Source: CAWAMR01 sp963783095
GTDB taxonomy: Bacteria; Planctomycetota; Planctomycetia; Gemmatales; Gemmataceae
Assembly (NCBI GenBank): GCA_963783095.1
Contig: CAWAMR010000014.1
Location: 744,001 to 808,000 of the forward strand
Direction of reading: 5' to 3'
DNA: 64,000 bases
Position numbers and translations under genes: made by a program. The notes beneath the pieces are model-generated. The model was not told the DNA's origin, ran no database searches, and worked only from the letters and a program-made list of their open reading frames with translations. Positions 30,785 to 40,664 of this stretch are shown piece by piece (position 1 is the first letter of the stretch; every line of letters starts with the position of its first letter).

Positions 30785-31991
30785 ATGATGCAGAGCCAGG
30801 CCGCCCTCGACGCCGACCTCTTCCTACCCGAGCCGGAGGCCTGCGAGGTCTGGGCGACGGTCATCTCCGTCGACGACCACCTGGTCGAACCTCCACACAT
30901 GTTCGAGGGCCGACTTCCCGCCTCGCTCGCCGACCGGGCTCCCCGGATCGTCGAGACCAGGGCCGGGACACCAGGTCTGGGAGTTCGAGGGAGGTCGTTA
31001 TTCGCAGGTCGGGATGAACGCCGTGGCCGGTCGCCGACCCGAGACGGTCCGCCTCGAGCCGTTCCGCTTCGAGCAGATGCGCCCGGGATGCTTCGACGTC
31101 GACGCCCGGGTCGCCGACATGGACGTCAACGGGGTGTGGGCATCGTTGAACTTCCCGTCCCAGATCTCGGGGTTCTGCGGTCGGGTCTTCTTCGCGGCAA
31201 CGGACCCGGCGCTGGGCGCGGCCTGCGTGCGGGCGTGGAACGACTGGCTCTTCGACGAATGGGCGTGCGTACACCCGGACCGGATCATCCCTCTCGGGAT
31301 CGCATTCCTCTCCGACCCGGCCGAAGCGGCCGACGAGATCCGTCGCAACGCCACCCGGGGGTTCAAGGCGGTGGCGCTCCCCGAGCGCCCCCACGAGCTC
31401 GGCCTGCCCAGCCTGTGGGACCGGGACCATTGGGACCCGATCCTCGAGGCCTGTGTGGAGACGTCCACTGTGGTCTGCCTCCATGTGGGGAGTTCGGGAA
31501 TGCCGCCGTGCCCTCCCGGGGCACCCGCCGTACAGATCGGGGCGACCCTCTTCGGGCAGTTGTCCCTCACCGCGTGTGCCGAGTGGCTGTGGTCGGGCCA
31601 TCCTCTCCGTCATCCGGACCTGGCCATCGCCATGAGTGAGGGCGGCATCGGCTGGGTGGCCATGCTCCTCGACCGGCTGGACAACATCGTCGACCGCTCG
31701 GGATACGGGCTCGGCTGGGATGTCCGTCCCGCCGACGTGCTCAGTCGGAACTTCTGGTTCTGCACGCTCGACGACCCGTCGACCATCGACACCCGGTACC
31801 GGATCGGGGTGGGCAACATCATGGTCGAGACCGATTACCCCCACGGCGACAGCACCTGGCCCGACACCCAGGACGTGCTGCGCTCATGCTGGGGCCACCT
31901 ACCGGTCGACGAGGTGCGGGCCATCTGCAGCGGCAATGCCGCTGCGCTCTTCCGCCATCCCCTGCCCGAGCGCGTGCTGCCCGAGTCCTGA
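30785..31991 (+). CDS. Amidohydrolase family 2 (PF04909-like) metal-dependent hydrolase, one frameshift
   Basis: A TIM-barrel hydrolase or decarboxylase. It opens with VISVDDHLVEPPHMFEG, where DxH is a metal-binding pair, then after a shift near 30968 runs clean: MRPGCFDVDARVADMDVNGV, FPSQISGFCG, SVVCLHVGSSGMPP-like VCLHVGSSGMPP (metal His), NIMVETDYPHGDSTWPDTQD (catalytic Asp region) and a C-terminal helix ending AALFRHPLPERV. Members cleave or decarboxylate aromatic acids and lactones. The start ATG 30785 follows a GGGGGAG ribosome site. The class II aldolase gene follows within 40 bases in the same direction, suggesting a shared pathway. Confidence 0.85.
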
Positions 31992-32026
31992 GGATGGATC
32001 CGTTCACCCCGACGCCCGGGTGCCTG

Positions 32027-32731
32027 ATGCCCGAGCTCACGTCCCGCCAGGAACTGGCCCTGTTGGCCCGGGCCCTGTGGCGCGAGGGGTACGACGACCA
32101 TCTGGCCGGTCACATCACGTCCAACCTCGGCGACGGCACCCTGCTCTGCAACCCGTGGCTGCTCACCTGGGCGGAGGTCCGTCCGGAGCACGTGCTCGCA
32201 TCACGCTCGACGGCGACGTCGTCGAGGGCGAATGGCCGGTTCCCCTCGGAATCCCCCTCCACCTCGAGCTCCACCGTCGACGGCCCGATATCGGCTGGGC
32301 CGCCCACAGCCACCCGCGGTTCGGCACGGTCTGGGCCGACCTGGGCGACGTGCCCCCGATCCTCGACCAGTCCTCCGCACTCGGCGGTGGTGAGCTGGTG
32401 CTGGTCGACGAGTACTCGGGTCCGGTCAACGATGCCTCCTCGGCCGGACGGGCCGTCGAGCCGATGGGTGGCGCCTCGATGGCGCTGCTCGCCGGTCACG
32501 GCGTCTTCGTGCTCGGCGGCTCGGCGACGAGCCGTCCACCAGCGGGCCGTCGCCCTCGAACAGCGATGCCGCAACGCCTGGTTCGCCAGGGTCGCCGGCG
32601 GATCGACCACGACCGCGCTGCCGGTCACATTCCTCGAGTTCATGGCGGCCAGTGACGGCGAGGGCTTCCACGGGTTCTTCGAGGCGGCCGTCCGGGCCGA
32701 ATTGCGGGCCGATCCGTCCCTGCTCGAATGA
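32027..32731 (+). CDS. Class II aldolase/adducin-family protein, frameshifted
   Basis: Zn-dependent aldolase or decarboxylase fold. Blocks in order: ELALLARALWREGYDDHLAG, HITSNLGDGTLLCNPWLLTW, then after a shift near 32200 ITLDGDVVEGEWPVPLGIPL and HLELHRRRPDIGWAAHSHPR (the HxH metal motif), GGASMALLAGHGVFVLGGS (third His) and, after a shift near 32525, QRAVALEQRCRNAWFARVAG. Together with the upstream amidohydrolase it probably works on a hydroxylated carboxylic acid. ATG at 32027 is preferred to ATG 31994, which overlaps its would-be ribosome site. Stop at 32729. Confidence 0.8.
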   Translation: MPELTSRQELALLARALWREGYDDHLAGHITSNLGDGTLLCNPWLLTWAEVRPEHVLASRSTATSSRANGRFPSESPSTSSSTVDGPISAGPPTATRGSARSGPTWATCPRSSTSPPHSAVVSWCWSTSTRVRSTMPPRPDGPSSRWVAPRWRCSPVTASSCSAARRRAVHQRAVALEQRCRNAWFARVAGGSTTTALPVTFLEFMAASDGEGFHGFFEAAVRAELRADPSLLE

Positions 32732-32849
32732 GTCCTGCAGCGTCGGCGGGCCACGCCATCAACCGGCTGATCCGGGTGTAGACGGCATGCCCCCGCCCCC
32801 GGTGTCCGTCATCGGCGGCGCGTGCGTGGTCAGTTCTTTTCCGGTCGGT

Positions 32850-33023
32850 TCAGTCCCGGACGGGCCGGAGGAGCTCCCGCGTCATCCCGTCCGTCGTGCG
32901 GTAGATCGACGTCCTGGCCCTGCGCTCGGCGACGAGCCGATGGCCCCCGTCGCCCACCTGGTCGTTGGCGCGGTCACGGGCCTCCAAGAACAGCTGCGAT
33001 CGGTTCTGCGTAGAGAATCCCAC
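32850..33023 (-). CDS. Small basic hypothetical protein (57 residues)
   Basis: An intact short frame read on the minus strand from GTG at 33023 to TGA at 32850. It reads VGFSTQNRSQLFLEARDRAN, then DQVGDGGHRLVAERRARTS and IYRTTDGMTRELLRPVRD. It is hydrophilic, Arg-rich and probably helical, with no membrane segment or metal motif. Upstream, TAACAA ends seven bases before the GTG, similar to leaderless promoters elsewhere here. The codon-like regularity and coherent sequence set it apart from the noise of the surrounding 500-base gap. No family recognised. Confidence 0.5.
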   Translation of the reverse strand: MGFSTQNRSQLFLEARDRANDQVGDGGHRLVAERRARTSIYRTTDGMTRELLRPVRD

Positions 33024-33249
33024 GTGGCAATTGTTAGGTGCGGATGCACGGTCCGCCAGGCGTCAGGTGGTCCACTCGGCCCGGTGACGATTCGGCGCCA
33101 GGCCCGGCGGTGCCCATGGACCCGGCGCCTGTGGGTCGGACGGTGGAGCGTATCCGTCAGTACCCACTGAGGCCGATCGCAAGAGCCAAGCATGACGGCG
33201 GTGCGCCCGGTCCTCCCCATGCCCGTGCGCCGCGACGACGTCCGCCGGG

Positions 33250-34433
33250 TCAGGCGGCACGGGTTCCCAGCCGCAGCGCGGAGGCGAACGCCGCCACCAC
33301 CTCGTCCTTGGTCCAGGGCTCCGGCGACATGGTGATGAAGTAGTCGGCGAGCGCCAGGTCGGCCAAGCTGGTCGAGGTCGTCCTCGGCGAAGCCGAGGTC
33401 GGCAGCACGGGGAAGTCGAGCTCGGCCAGGATCCGCCGCACGGCCCGCACGGCGCGGCTGCCGTCGCCCGATGCCGTCGTCGGGCTCGCCCATGGCGTCG
33501 GCCACCCGCTCGAGCAGCTCGGGCACGTGGGCGCGCTCACGCTCCAGGGTCTCGGCCAGGACCAGGCCGATGGTGAGGCCGTGGGGGACGTGCTTGATGC
33601 CGCCGATGGCCTGGCCGAGCGAGTGCTCGGCGGTGCAGTCGGAGATGTTCATGGCCAGTCCGGCCATCATCGACCCGCACGACATGCCCGCCCGGGCCGC
33701 GGCGTCGGTCGCCGTCCCGGTAGGCGGCCACCAGCGCAGGCGTCATCATCCGGATCGCCTCGAGGGCGATGCCGTCGCCGATCGGGGTGCGGACCTTGGC
33801 CACCACGGCGGCGATGGCCTGGGCCAGGGCGTCGATCCCGGTGTTGGCCGTCATGGTCGTCGGCATCGAGTGGGTGAGGAGCGGGTCGACCAGCGCGTAC
33901 TGGGCCCGGAGGTTGGCGTTGGCGATGCCGTTCTTGCGCCCGGCCTCGGGGTCGGAGACCACCGAGCCACCGGACACCTCGGAGCCGGTTCCGGCACTGG
34001 TCGGGCACGGCGACGAGCGCCACTTCGGGCACCGGGAAGCCGGGCTGGCCGAGCCAGGAACTCGGCGAAGGTGGAGTCCGAGCTGGGCGCACAGGCGGGC
34101 CGCCTTGGCCGTGTCGATGACCGACCCGCCACCTATGGCCACCACGGCGGTGGCCCCCGAGGCCACCAGGGCCCGGGTGGCGGCGTCCACCATCTCGATG
34201 GTCGGTTCGGCCGCGGGCTTGTCGAACCGGGTGACGGTGAGCCCGGCGCGGCCGGCCAGCTCGTCCGAGGAGCACGGCGGCCGCCGGGTTGTGCTGCTCG
34301 ATTCCCTCGTCGACCATCAGGAACACCCGGGTGGCACCGAGCTCGGCGAGCACGCCGGGGAGGGTGCCGGCCACGCCCTCGCCGAAGCGGACCTTACCGG
34401 CAGGTGGTTGCCGAATGCGGGGATGACGTTCAT
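33250..34433 (-). CDS. Iron-containing alcohol dehydrogenase, heavily frameshifted
   Basis: Group III (Fe-ADH) NAD(P)-dependent dehydrogenase. The minus-strand ATG at 34433 begins MNVIPAFGNHLPGKVRFGEG; next FLMVDEGIEQHNPAAAVLL, TEMVDAATRALVASGATAVV-like VDAATRALVASGATAVVAIG and GGSVIDTAKAARL (the GGGSxxDxAK nucleotide motif), TSAGTGSEVSGGSVVSD, HSMPTTMTANTGIDALAQAI, then GMSCGSMMAGLAMNISDCTA and EHSLGQAIGGIKHVPHGLTI, which hold the Fe-binding His residues. The tail ends DEVVAAFASALRLGTRAA. At least five indels lie between 33480 and 34260. It is transcribed away from the TauD gene. The substrate is not predictable. Confidence 0.8.
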
Positions 34434-34708
34434 GGTGGGCTCCGTGGCTCAGTGGTCGGGCTACCGGTGGCCGGGCGTGGGCGGGTGTGGCGAGATCGGC
34501 AGGATCGTGTGGCGGGACGTCGGCGGGCCGTCGTGCCGCGAGTCCGGACTCGGACATCCGCGGCCCCCGACCTGCTCATCCCCGGTCATCGAACGCCAAC
34601 GTAGCGGTCGGAGGGGTGCCCGCGGCACCCGGGCTGCGGGAGGCCGGTGCGGGCCGTAACGTGGAGTGGCAGAGGCCCGCAGGGCGCCGGGAACCGGGGA
34701 GGACGACG

Positions 34709-35716
34709 ATGACAGTGGTGCGAGGTCGGGCCGACGAGGTCGAGGGCGCAGACACGACGGGCCATCGGCGACCCGGCCGCCGACCTCAGGACCCGGCGGG
34801 TGACCCTCGATCCCTGGGGCGTCACAGGTCGGGCCGGTGTACCCACCTGGCCGCCGAGCGCGACCGGCTGGCCCGTCTCAGCTTCGATCGCGTTCGACGT
34901 CCGCCAGTCGGTGCCACCATCGGCGCCGAGGTCGACGGGTGTCGACTCTGCGTGCACCGCTCGACGACACGGTGGTCGCCGAACTCCCCGGTGCCTCCAC
35001 GAGTTCAAGGTGCTGTTCTTCCGGGACCAGCCGCTGACGCCCGGCCAGCACGTCGCCTTCGCCCGCCGGTTCGGCGAGCTCGAGGTCCATCCGTTCATCC
35101 CGGCCAATCCCGACCAGCCCGAACTGGTCCGCTTCGAAAAGGAGGCGACCGTGGGTGGCTACGAGAACGGCTGGCACTCCGACGTGTCGTGGCGGGCCTG
35201 CCCGTCCCTCGGGGCCGTGCTGCACGCCGTCGAGGTACCCGCCGGTCGGGGGCGACACCCTGTTCGCCGACATGTACGCCGCCTACGACGGGCTCGAGCC
35301 CGAACTGCAGGACCGGATCGACGGCCTGCCGGCCGTCCACGACTACTCGAAGGTGTTCGGGCACACGGTCAAGGCCGAGGGACAGCGCGAGGCGATGCGG
35401 GCGAAGTACCCGCCGGTGGAGCACCCGGTGGTCCGCGACCCACCCCGACACCGGACGCCGGAAGCTGCTCTATGTCAACCGGTTCTTCGTCGACCACATC
35501 GTCGGACTGGACCGCGACGCCAGCAACGACGCTGATCGACCGGCTCGCCCGCGCAGGCCGAGACGGTCGAGTACCAGTGCCGGTTCCGGTGGCAGCCGAG
35601 CATTCGGTGGCATTCTGGGACAACCGGTGCGGTGCAGCACTACGCCGCCAGCGACTACTGGCCCCGACGCGCGGGTGATGGAGCGGGCCAGCATCGTCGG
35701 GGAGCGACCGGCATGA
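34709..35716 (+). CDS. TauD/TfdA-family 2-oxoglutarate dioxygenase, heavily frameshifted
   Basis: Fe(II)/2-oxoglutarate-dependent hydroxylase. The ATG at 34709 follows GGAGG by seven bases. The recovered sequence: RPVGATIGAEVDG, RCLHEFKVLFFRDQPLTPGQ, HVAFARRFGELEVHPFIPAN, YENGWHSDVSWRACPSLGAV (His-x-Asp iron site), GGDTLFADMYAAYDG, HPDTGRRKLLYVNRFFVDHI, SVAFWDNRAVQHYAASDYWP (2-oxoglutarate Arg and third His). At least seven indels (about 34920, 35248, 35446, 35525, 35553, 35590, 35665). Members hydroxylate taurine, alkyl sulfates or aryloxyacetates. Its location among P450, aldolase and dehydrogenases supports a catabolic role. Confidence 0.8.
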   Translation: MTVVRGRADEVEGADTTGHRRPGRRPQDPAGDPRSLGRHRSGRCTHLAAERDRLARLSFDRVRRPPVGATIGAEVDGCRLCVHRSTTRWSPNSPVPPRVQGAVLPGPAADARPARRLRPPVRRARGPSVHPGQSRPARTGPLRKGGDRGWLRERLALRRVVAGLPVPRGRAARRRGTRRSGATPCSPTCTPPTTGSSPNCRTGSTACRPSTTTRRCSGTRSRPRDSARRCGRSTRRWSTRWSATHPDTGRRKLLYVNRFFVDHIVGLDRDASNDADRPARPRRPRRSSTSAGSGGSRAFGGILGQPVRCSTTPPATTGPDARVMERASIVGERPA

Positions 35717-35755
35717 CCGCTGGGAGTGGTCCAATGGCCGGGGGGTACGGGTCGC

Positions 35756-35761
35756 TAGATT
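35756..35761 (+). promoter_or_regulatory. Leaderless-type -10 for the flavoprotein gene
   Basis: TAGATT ends six bases before the ATG at 35768, matching TAnnnT. There is no ribosome site. Confidence 0.5.
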
Positions 35762-35767
35762 CTGCCC

Positions 35768-36910
35768 ATGAAGATCCTCATCCTGGGTGCGGGGTTCGGC
35801 GGCCTCGAGCTGGCGACCGTCCTGTCCGGCGAATTTCGGAGAGGCCCACGAGGTCGTCCTGATCGACAAGGCCGAGGGATTCATCTTCGGATTCTCGAAA
35901 CTCGACGTCCTGTTCGGCCGGACGACGCCCTCGGCCGTCTTCCACCCCTACCGCGACATCGACAAGCCCGGGGTCACCTTCGTGCGGGCCACGGTGACGT
36001 CGATCGATCCGGTAGCCAAGCGGGTGGAGACTGACGTCGGACCCTTCGAGTCCGATGTCCTGGTGGTGGCTCTCGGGGCCGACGTCGACCCCGCGGCCAC
36101 GCCCGGTCTCGTGGAAGGCGGGAGCGAGTTCTACTCACTGGCCGGGGCATTCGCCCTGCGCGACGTACTCGCCGCGTTCCCCGGCGGAGACGTCGTGATC
36201 GGCGTCACGTCCACCCCGTTCAAGTGCCCGCCGGCACCGTCCGAGACGGCCCTCCTCCTCCACGACTATCGACGGCCCGGGGCCTGCGGGCCGCGTCCAC
36301 CATTTCGTTGGTGATGCCATTCGGGATCCCCATCCCGCCGTCGCCCGAGGCCTCGAACGCGCTGTTCGAGTCGTTCGCGACGCACGACATCGGGTGGATG
36401 CCCGACCGGATGGTGACCGGCCTGGACCCCGATGCCAAGGTGGCCCACTGCAGTGACGGCAGCGATGTCCCCTACGACCTGTTCCTCGGCGTCCCGGTCC
36501 ACCGGGCCCCCACGGTGGTGACGGATTCGGGCCTCGCCGTCGACGGATGGATCCCTGTCGATCCCCTCACGCTGGAGACCTCGATCCCCGGCGTGTTCGC
36601 CGTGGGTGATGTGACCAGTGTCGGAACGCCCAAGGCGGGGGTGTTCGCCGAGGGTCAGGCCGCGGTGGCCGCCAAACAGATCATCGCCCGGCTGCGAGGC
36701 GACGTGCCGACCGACACCTACGACGGCCACGGCGTCTGCTACCTCGAGTTCGGGCGCGACCTGGTGGGGAAGGTGTCGGTGACCTTCCTCAGCGGCGAAG
36801 TGCCCACCGGTGGCCTGGAAGGTCCGTCGGAGGCGATCGCCACGGACAAGAAGATCTTCGGGACCAGCCGGATCCAACGCTGGTTCGACCGCGCCTGGGC
36901 CCTCGACTGA
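35768..36910 (+). CDS. Sulfide:quinone reductase-like / type II NADH dehydrogenase-like flavoprotein, frameshifted
   Basis: A two-dinucleotide-binding-domain flavoprotein. It starts MKILILGAGFGGLELATVLS (FAD-binding GxGxxG), shifts near 35834 to EAHEVVLIDKAEGFIFGFSK, then TVTSIDPVAKRVETDVGPFE, SDVLVVALGADVDPAATPGL, DVVIGVTSTPFKCPPAPSET (Cys-Pro-Pro of the SQR group), and after a shift near 36280 STISLVMPFGIPIPPSPEAS and SIPGVFAVGDVTSVGTPKAG (second FAD motif). CYLEFGRDLVGKVSVTFLSG near the end is typical of SQR/FCSD-like enzymes. Only one of the redox Cys of true sulfide oxidoreductases is clear, so the electron donor is uncertain. It is likely membrane-associated. Confidence 0.75.
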
Positions 36911-37134
36911 GGCGTCGCCACGGTCGGACAGGGGTGATCGGACGGTGCCGGATGGGAGGATCCGGGCGGTCGGGGGACGCTCAGGGGACGGCGCCCGGAC
37001 CGATCGCTGGTCTGGGATCTCGCCCACATCCGGTGTCCGACGGCATGTACGGCGGCCGATCATGGGTGGGGGAGCGGCGCCGTCGGTTCGACGTGGTCCC
37101 GGACCCCCGGGACTGCCGGGGGCTCCCGAGGGCG

Positions 37135-37140
37135 TAACCT
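37135..37140 (+). promoter_or_regulatory. Leaderless-type -10 for the DUF2510 gene
   Basis: TAACCT ends six bases before the GTG at 37147 and fits TAnnnT. Confidence 0.5.
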
Positions 37141-37146
37141 GCGGGT

Positions 37147-37686
37147 GTGGAGAAACTCTCCGGGACCGAAGAGGCCCTCGTGTTCGTGGTGTCCGTGCTC
37201 ATGGCGTTCCTCGGCTATCACCTCGCGGAGGGAGACAAGCGGAACCTCGGGCGCACGCCCTGGGGGGTGCCGTCCCTCGGATGGGCGGCCATCTGGTTCC
37301 TGAGCCCCCTGGTGGGCCTGGTCCTGTGGCTCTTCGCCCACCGGGCCGAGGTCCGTCGATCCGCCCAGGCACCGTTGGGCACCCTCGGGGGTGGGGTACC
37401 GCCCCCCAGCGCGGAGCCGGCCCGCAGCGTGGGGAGCGACTTCCCGGCCTACCCCCGACGGGCCGACGGGGGGACCGCGCCGCACGCCCCGGCTGTCCCC
37501 ACGCCGCCGGCCGCACCGCCAGCGGTGGCACCGGCGGCTGACGTGTCGCCTCCGGCCTGGCACCCGGATCCGAGCGGGCGGTTCCACTACCGCTGGTGGA
37601 CGGGCTCCGAGTGGACCTCGTACGTGTCCACCCACGGCCGGATGGAGACCGACACCAGCCCGGACCAGCGGATCGGCCCCTACTAG
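37147..37686 (+). CDS. DUF2510 membrane protein
   Basis: An intact 179-residue protein. Two membrane helices near the N-terminus (ALVFVVSVLMAFLGYHLA and GWAAIWFLSPLVGLVLWLFA) are followed by a long Pro/Ala-rich linker and a C-terminal DUF2510 domain (PPAWHPDPSGRFHYRWWTG, SEWTSYVSTHG) with its conserved Trp and Asp-Pro residues. DUF2510 is a small Trp-rich domain common on actinobacterial membrane proteins, of unknown function, probably protein- or lipid-binding. GTG at 37147 is supported by the -10 box six bases upstream. It stands alone between the flavoprotein and the cupin gene. Confidence 0.85.
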   Translation: MEKLSGTEEALVFVVSVLMAFLGYHLAEGDKRNLGRTPWGVPSLGWAAIWFLSPLVGLVLWLFAHRAEVRRSAQAPLGTLGGGVPPPSAEPARSVGSDFPAYPRRADGGTAPHAPAVPTPPAAPPAVAPAADVSPPAWHPDPSGRFHYRWWTGSEWTSYVSTHGRMETDTSPDQRIGPY

Positions 37687-37992
37687 GCCGCAGGCCCGCC
37701 TGACCGAAGCACTGCCTGACCGAAGCACTGCCTGACCGATGGTCCACGGAGTCCGGTCGTCCTGACGGCGTCGGTTCCGCACTCGGCCCAGGGCCGTTCC
37801 CGCTCTCGGCGACTCCGCCGAGGCACCCACGCCCCAGACGGGGAGCAGCCCTGTGGGCCGCACCTCCATCGTCCGGGTCGGCCGGCGGACCTGGCGCCCG
37901 ACGATCGGTTCCGGCAGACTGGCGGGGCTGGATGCCGGGGCCGACGGAGGCACCGCGCGCCACCAGGCCCAGCGACAGGGGAGGGAGCCCGT
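37687..37992. other. Intergenic region, mostly featureless
   Basis: Apart from the 16-bp tandem repeat right after the DUF2510 stop, I see no gene, RNA fold or clear promoter. GAGGGAGCC before 37993 acts as the ribosome site of the cupin gene. Confidence 0.4.
37699..37739. repeat. 16-bp tandem repeat, 2.6 copies
   Basis: CCTGACCGAAGCACTG occurs at 37699-37714 and 37715-37730, and a partial copy (CCTGACCGA) at 37731-37739, starting 12 bases after a stop codon. Confidence 0.85.
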
Positions 37993-38463
37993 ATGACCAG
38001 TCTCCAGGTTGACGATGTGGTCCGCCACACCGGTGAGGACGACCTGCCGTGGGTGGACGCCACCGGTGGCATCTGGCTGAAGGTGCTGCGGGTCGATCCG
38101 TCGGCCGGCGTGTGGGTGGTTCGCAACCGCTTCGAGCCGGGCGTGCGGCTGCAGACGCACCGCCACACCGGGCCGGTCGACGGCTACACGGTGTCGGGGC
38201 GCTGGCACTACCTCGAGTACGAGTTCTATTCCACGGCCGGCTCCTACATCCGGGAGCCCGCCGGCTCGGTCCACACGCTCGACGTCCCCGAGGACAACGA
38301 CGAGGTCACCGAGATCCTGTTCATCATGGAAGGCGTCAACCTCAACCTGGCCGCTGACGGCTCGGTCGAGAGCGTCACCGACGGCGTGGGAACGCTTGCT
38401 GCCTACGAGGCGCTGGCCGAGGCCCAGGGCCTCGGGCGTCCGACCGGCGTCCTCATCGGGTGA
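37993..38463 (+). CDS. Cupin-domain protein (ChrR/acetylacetone dioxygenase-like)
   Basis: An intact 156-residue single-domain cupin. FEPGVRLQTHRHTGPVDGYT and VSGRWHYLEYEFYSTAGSYI form cupin motif 1 (two His and downstream Glu as metal ligands); REPAGSVHTLDVPEDNDEVT and EILFIMEGVNLNLAADG form motif 2. It resembles the Fe-dependent 2,4'-dihydroxyacetophenone/acetylacetone dioxygenase group, which cleaves C-C bonds in small ketones. The stop overlaps the GTG of the P450 gene (GTGA), so the two are translationally coupled and may act in succession on a hydroxylated substrate. ATG at 37993 has a GAGGGAG ribosome site. Confidence 0.8.
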   Translation: MTSLQVDDVVRHTGEDDLPWVDATGGIWLKVLRVDPSAGVWVVRNRFEPGVRLQTHRHTGPVDGYTVSGRWHYLEYEFYSTAGSYIREPAGSVHTLDVPEDNDEVTEILFIMEGVNLNLAADGSVESVTDGVGTLAAYEALAEAQGLGRPTGVLIG

Positions 38464-39688
38464 CCGGCCGCGCCGCGGTCGTCGACGAGACGGCGCTCAC
38501 CGACCCGCTGCTCGACCCCGCCTTCTACGCCGGCGACCCGTACCCCCTCTACGCCCGGCTCCGGGCCGAGGCACCGGTGGCCCGCAACGACACGCTCGGG
38601 CTGTGGATGGTCAGCCGCCACGCCGAGGTGGTGGCCGTGTCCCGCGACCCGGAGACGTTCTGCTCGTCGAAGGGGATCATGACCTTCGAGATCGGCGCGC
38701 GAGTACCCGACGCCGCCGACCATGATGCACACCGATCCGCCCGACCACACCCGCTACCGGACGCTGGTCCAGCCCGGGTTCCGCCCGACGCTACATGCGG
38801 GCGCTGGAGCCGGGCATCCGCCGGCGGGCCCGCGCGCTGGTCGACGGCATCGAGCCCGGGGTGCCCGTCGACGTCGTGGCCGACCTGGCCGTCCCGCTGC
38901 CCCTGCAGGTGATCAGCGACCTGCTCGGGGTGCCCGAGGAGGAGTGGCCACGTTCTTCCGGTGGTCCGAGGCGGTCATCCCGGGGGCCACGGACTGGCCC
39001 GAGGAGGAGCGGGCCCGCGCTCAGTGGCGAGATGGTGACGTACCTGCTGGAGGCCGCCGCCGACCGGCGGGCCGTCGCCGAGGGACGACATCATCAGCGA
39101 GCTGGCTGCGGCCGAGGTCGACGGAGACCGGCTGACCGACGCCGAGCTCGGGCATGTTCCTGGTCCAGCTGCTGGTGGCGGGCAACGAGACCACCCGCAA
39201 CATGATGTCGGGCGGCCTGGTCGGGTTCGCCGACGCACCCGGGCCAGTGGGAGGGGCTGGCCGGGACGGTCCGACGACGGCGTGAACCGGGCCCTGCCGC
39301 TGGCCGTCGAGGAGATGCTGCGCTGGACGACGCCGGTCGTGGCCTTCATGCGGACCACCACCCGCGAGGTCGAGCTCGGCGGTCGGTCACCTCGGCGCCG
39401 GCGAGCCGGTGCTGATGCTCTACGCCTCGGCCAACCGCGACGAGGCCGCGTTCGGTCCGACGGCGGCCAGCTTCGATTGCCGCCCGCGACCCCAACCCGC
39501 ACGTGGCCTTCGGGTTCGGCGCCCACTTCTGCATCGGCGCCGTGCTGGCCCGGGTCGAGGGCCGGATCCTCCTGGAGGAGCTGCTGGCCCGTTTCGGCTC
39601 GGTCGAGCCGGCCGGCGAGGTGGTCCGGGCGGCGTCCCCGGTCATCGCCGGGGTGAAGTCGGCACCGGTGGTGTTCGGAGCGCGGTAG
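38460..39688 (+). CDS. Cytochrome P450, heavily frameshifted
   Basis: A soluble bacterial class I P450. Recovered in order: DPLLDPAFYAGDPYPLYARL, APVARNDTLGLWMVSRHAEV, MMHTDPPDHTRYRTLVQPGF, VPLPLQVISDLLGVPEEEW, the I-helix VQLLVAGNETTRNMMSGGLV (Glu-Thr oxygen-activation pair), LPLAVEEMLRWTTPVVAFMR (ExxR), REVELGG, and the heme loop AFGFGAHFCIGAVLARVEGR with the ligand Cys. At least nine indels (about 38700, 38792, 38950, 39022, 39081, 39147, 39233, 39280, 39387). It starts by GTG in a GTGA overlap with the cupin gene. It needs a ferredoxin and reductase, which are not in this window. Confidence 0.85.
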
Positions 39689-39765
39689 GACGTCCGGGCG
39701 TGCCCTGGGCCGGCCGACTGCGAGATCTGGTCCGGTGGCTGGGCGCAGACCTGGTCCGCGAGACC

Positions 39766-40664
39766 TCAGCTGGCCTCGTGGATGGCGGTCGAGCGCCGCC
39801 ATCTGGGCGTCGGTCGAGCTGCAGCGTCGCCGCCTCGCAGTTCTCCTCCACGTGGGCCACCGACTTGGTCCCGGGAATCGGGAGCATCGACCGGCGAGTG
39901 GTGGAGCAGCCAGGCCAGCGCCACCTGGGTCGGTGTGGCCCCGGTCTCCGCCACGACCGAGCCCATGGCGGTGTCCGGACCGGTCAGGGCGCCCGACGCC
40001 ACCGGGAACCACGGGATGAAGCCGATGCCTTCCGCCTCGCAGTGGGCCAGCACGTCGGCCGACGAGCGGTTGGTCAGGTTGAAGAGGTTCTGGACCGACA
40101 CCACCGGCACGACCTGGCGCGGCCGCCTCGAGCTCGGCCACCGTGACCTGGGACAGCCCGACATGGGCCACCTTGCCCTCGGACACCAGGTCGGCCAGCA
40201 AGCCCGAACTGGTCGTCGGCCGGGACCAGCGGGTCGATCCGGTGCAGCTGGAACAGGTCGATCCGCTCGAGGCCGAGGCGGCGCAGGCTGAGCTCGCACT
40301 GCTGGCGCAGGTACTCGGGCCGGCCGACCGGCAGCCACTGTCCGGGACCCTGTCGGGTGAGGCCGGCCTTGGTGGCGATGACGAGACCGTCGGGGTAGGG
40401 ATGGAGGGCCTCGAAGATGAGTCGCTCGCTGACTTCGGGGCCGTAGGAGTCGGCGGTGTCGATGAGGTCGACGCCCATGTCGACGGCCCGGCGCAGAACC
40501 CGCGATGCAGTCGTCGCGGTCGGCCGGCTCGCCCCAGACTCCCGGCCCGGTGATCTGCATGGCGCCGTAGCCGAGCCGGTGGACGGTGGTGCGCCCCGGC
40601 CGCCCCCGTCGCCGAAGGTGAACGTGCCGCTCGAGCGGACGGGCTTGGGGGTGCGGTCGGTCAT
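39766..40664 (-). CDS. Aldo/keto reductase, frameshifted
   Basis: A TIM-barrel NADPH-dependent oxidoreductase. It starts MTDRTPKPVRSSGTFTFGD with GGAGG eight bases upstream. RRAVDMGVDLIDTADSYGPE holds the catalytic Asp and Tyr, GLVIATKAGLTRQGPGQWLP the Lys, and ELSLRRLGLERIDLFQLHRI the His. VSEGKVAHVGLSQVTVAELE and VVPVVSVQNLFNLTNRSSAD follow in another frame, then QVALAWLLHHSP and the end. At least four indels, including one near 40500, one near 40200 and one near 40115. Family members reduce aldehydes or ketones; the substrate is unknown. Confidence 0.8.
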
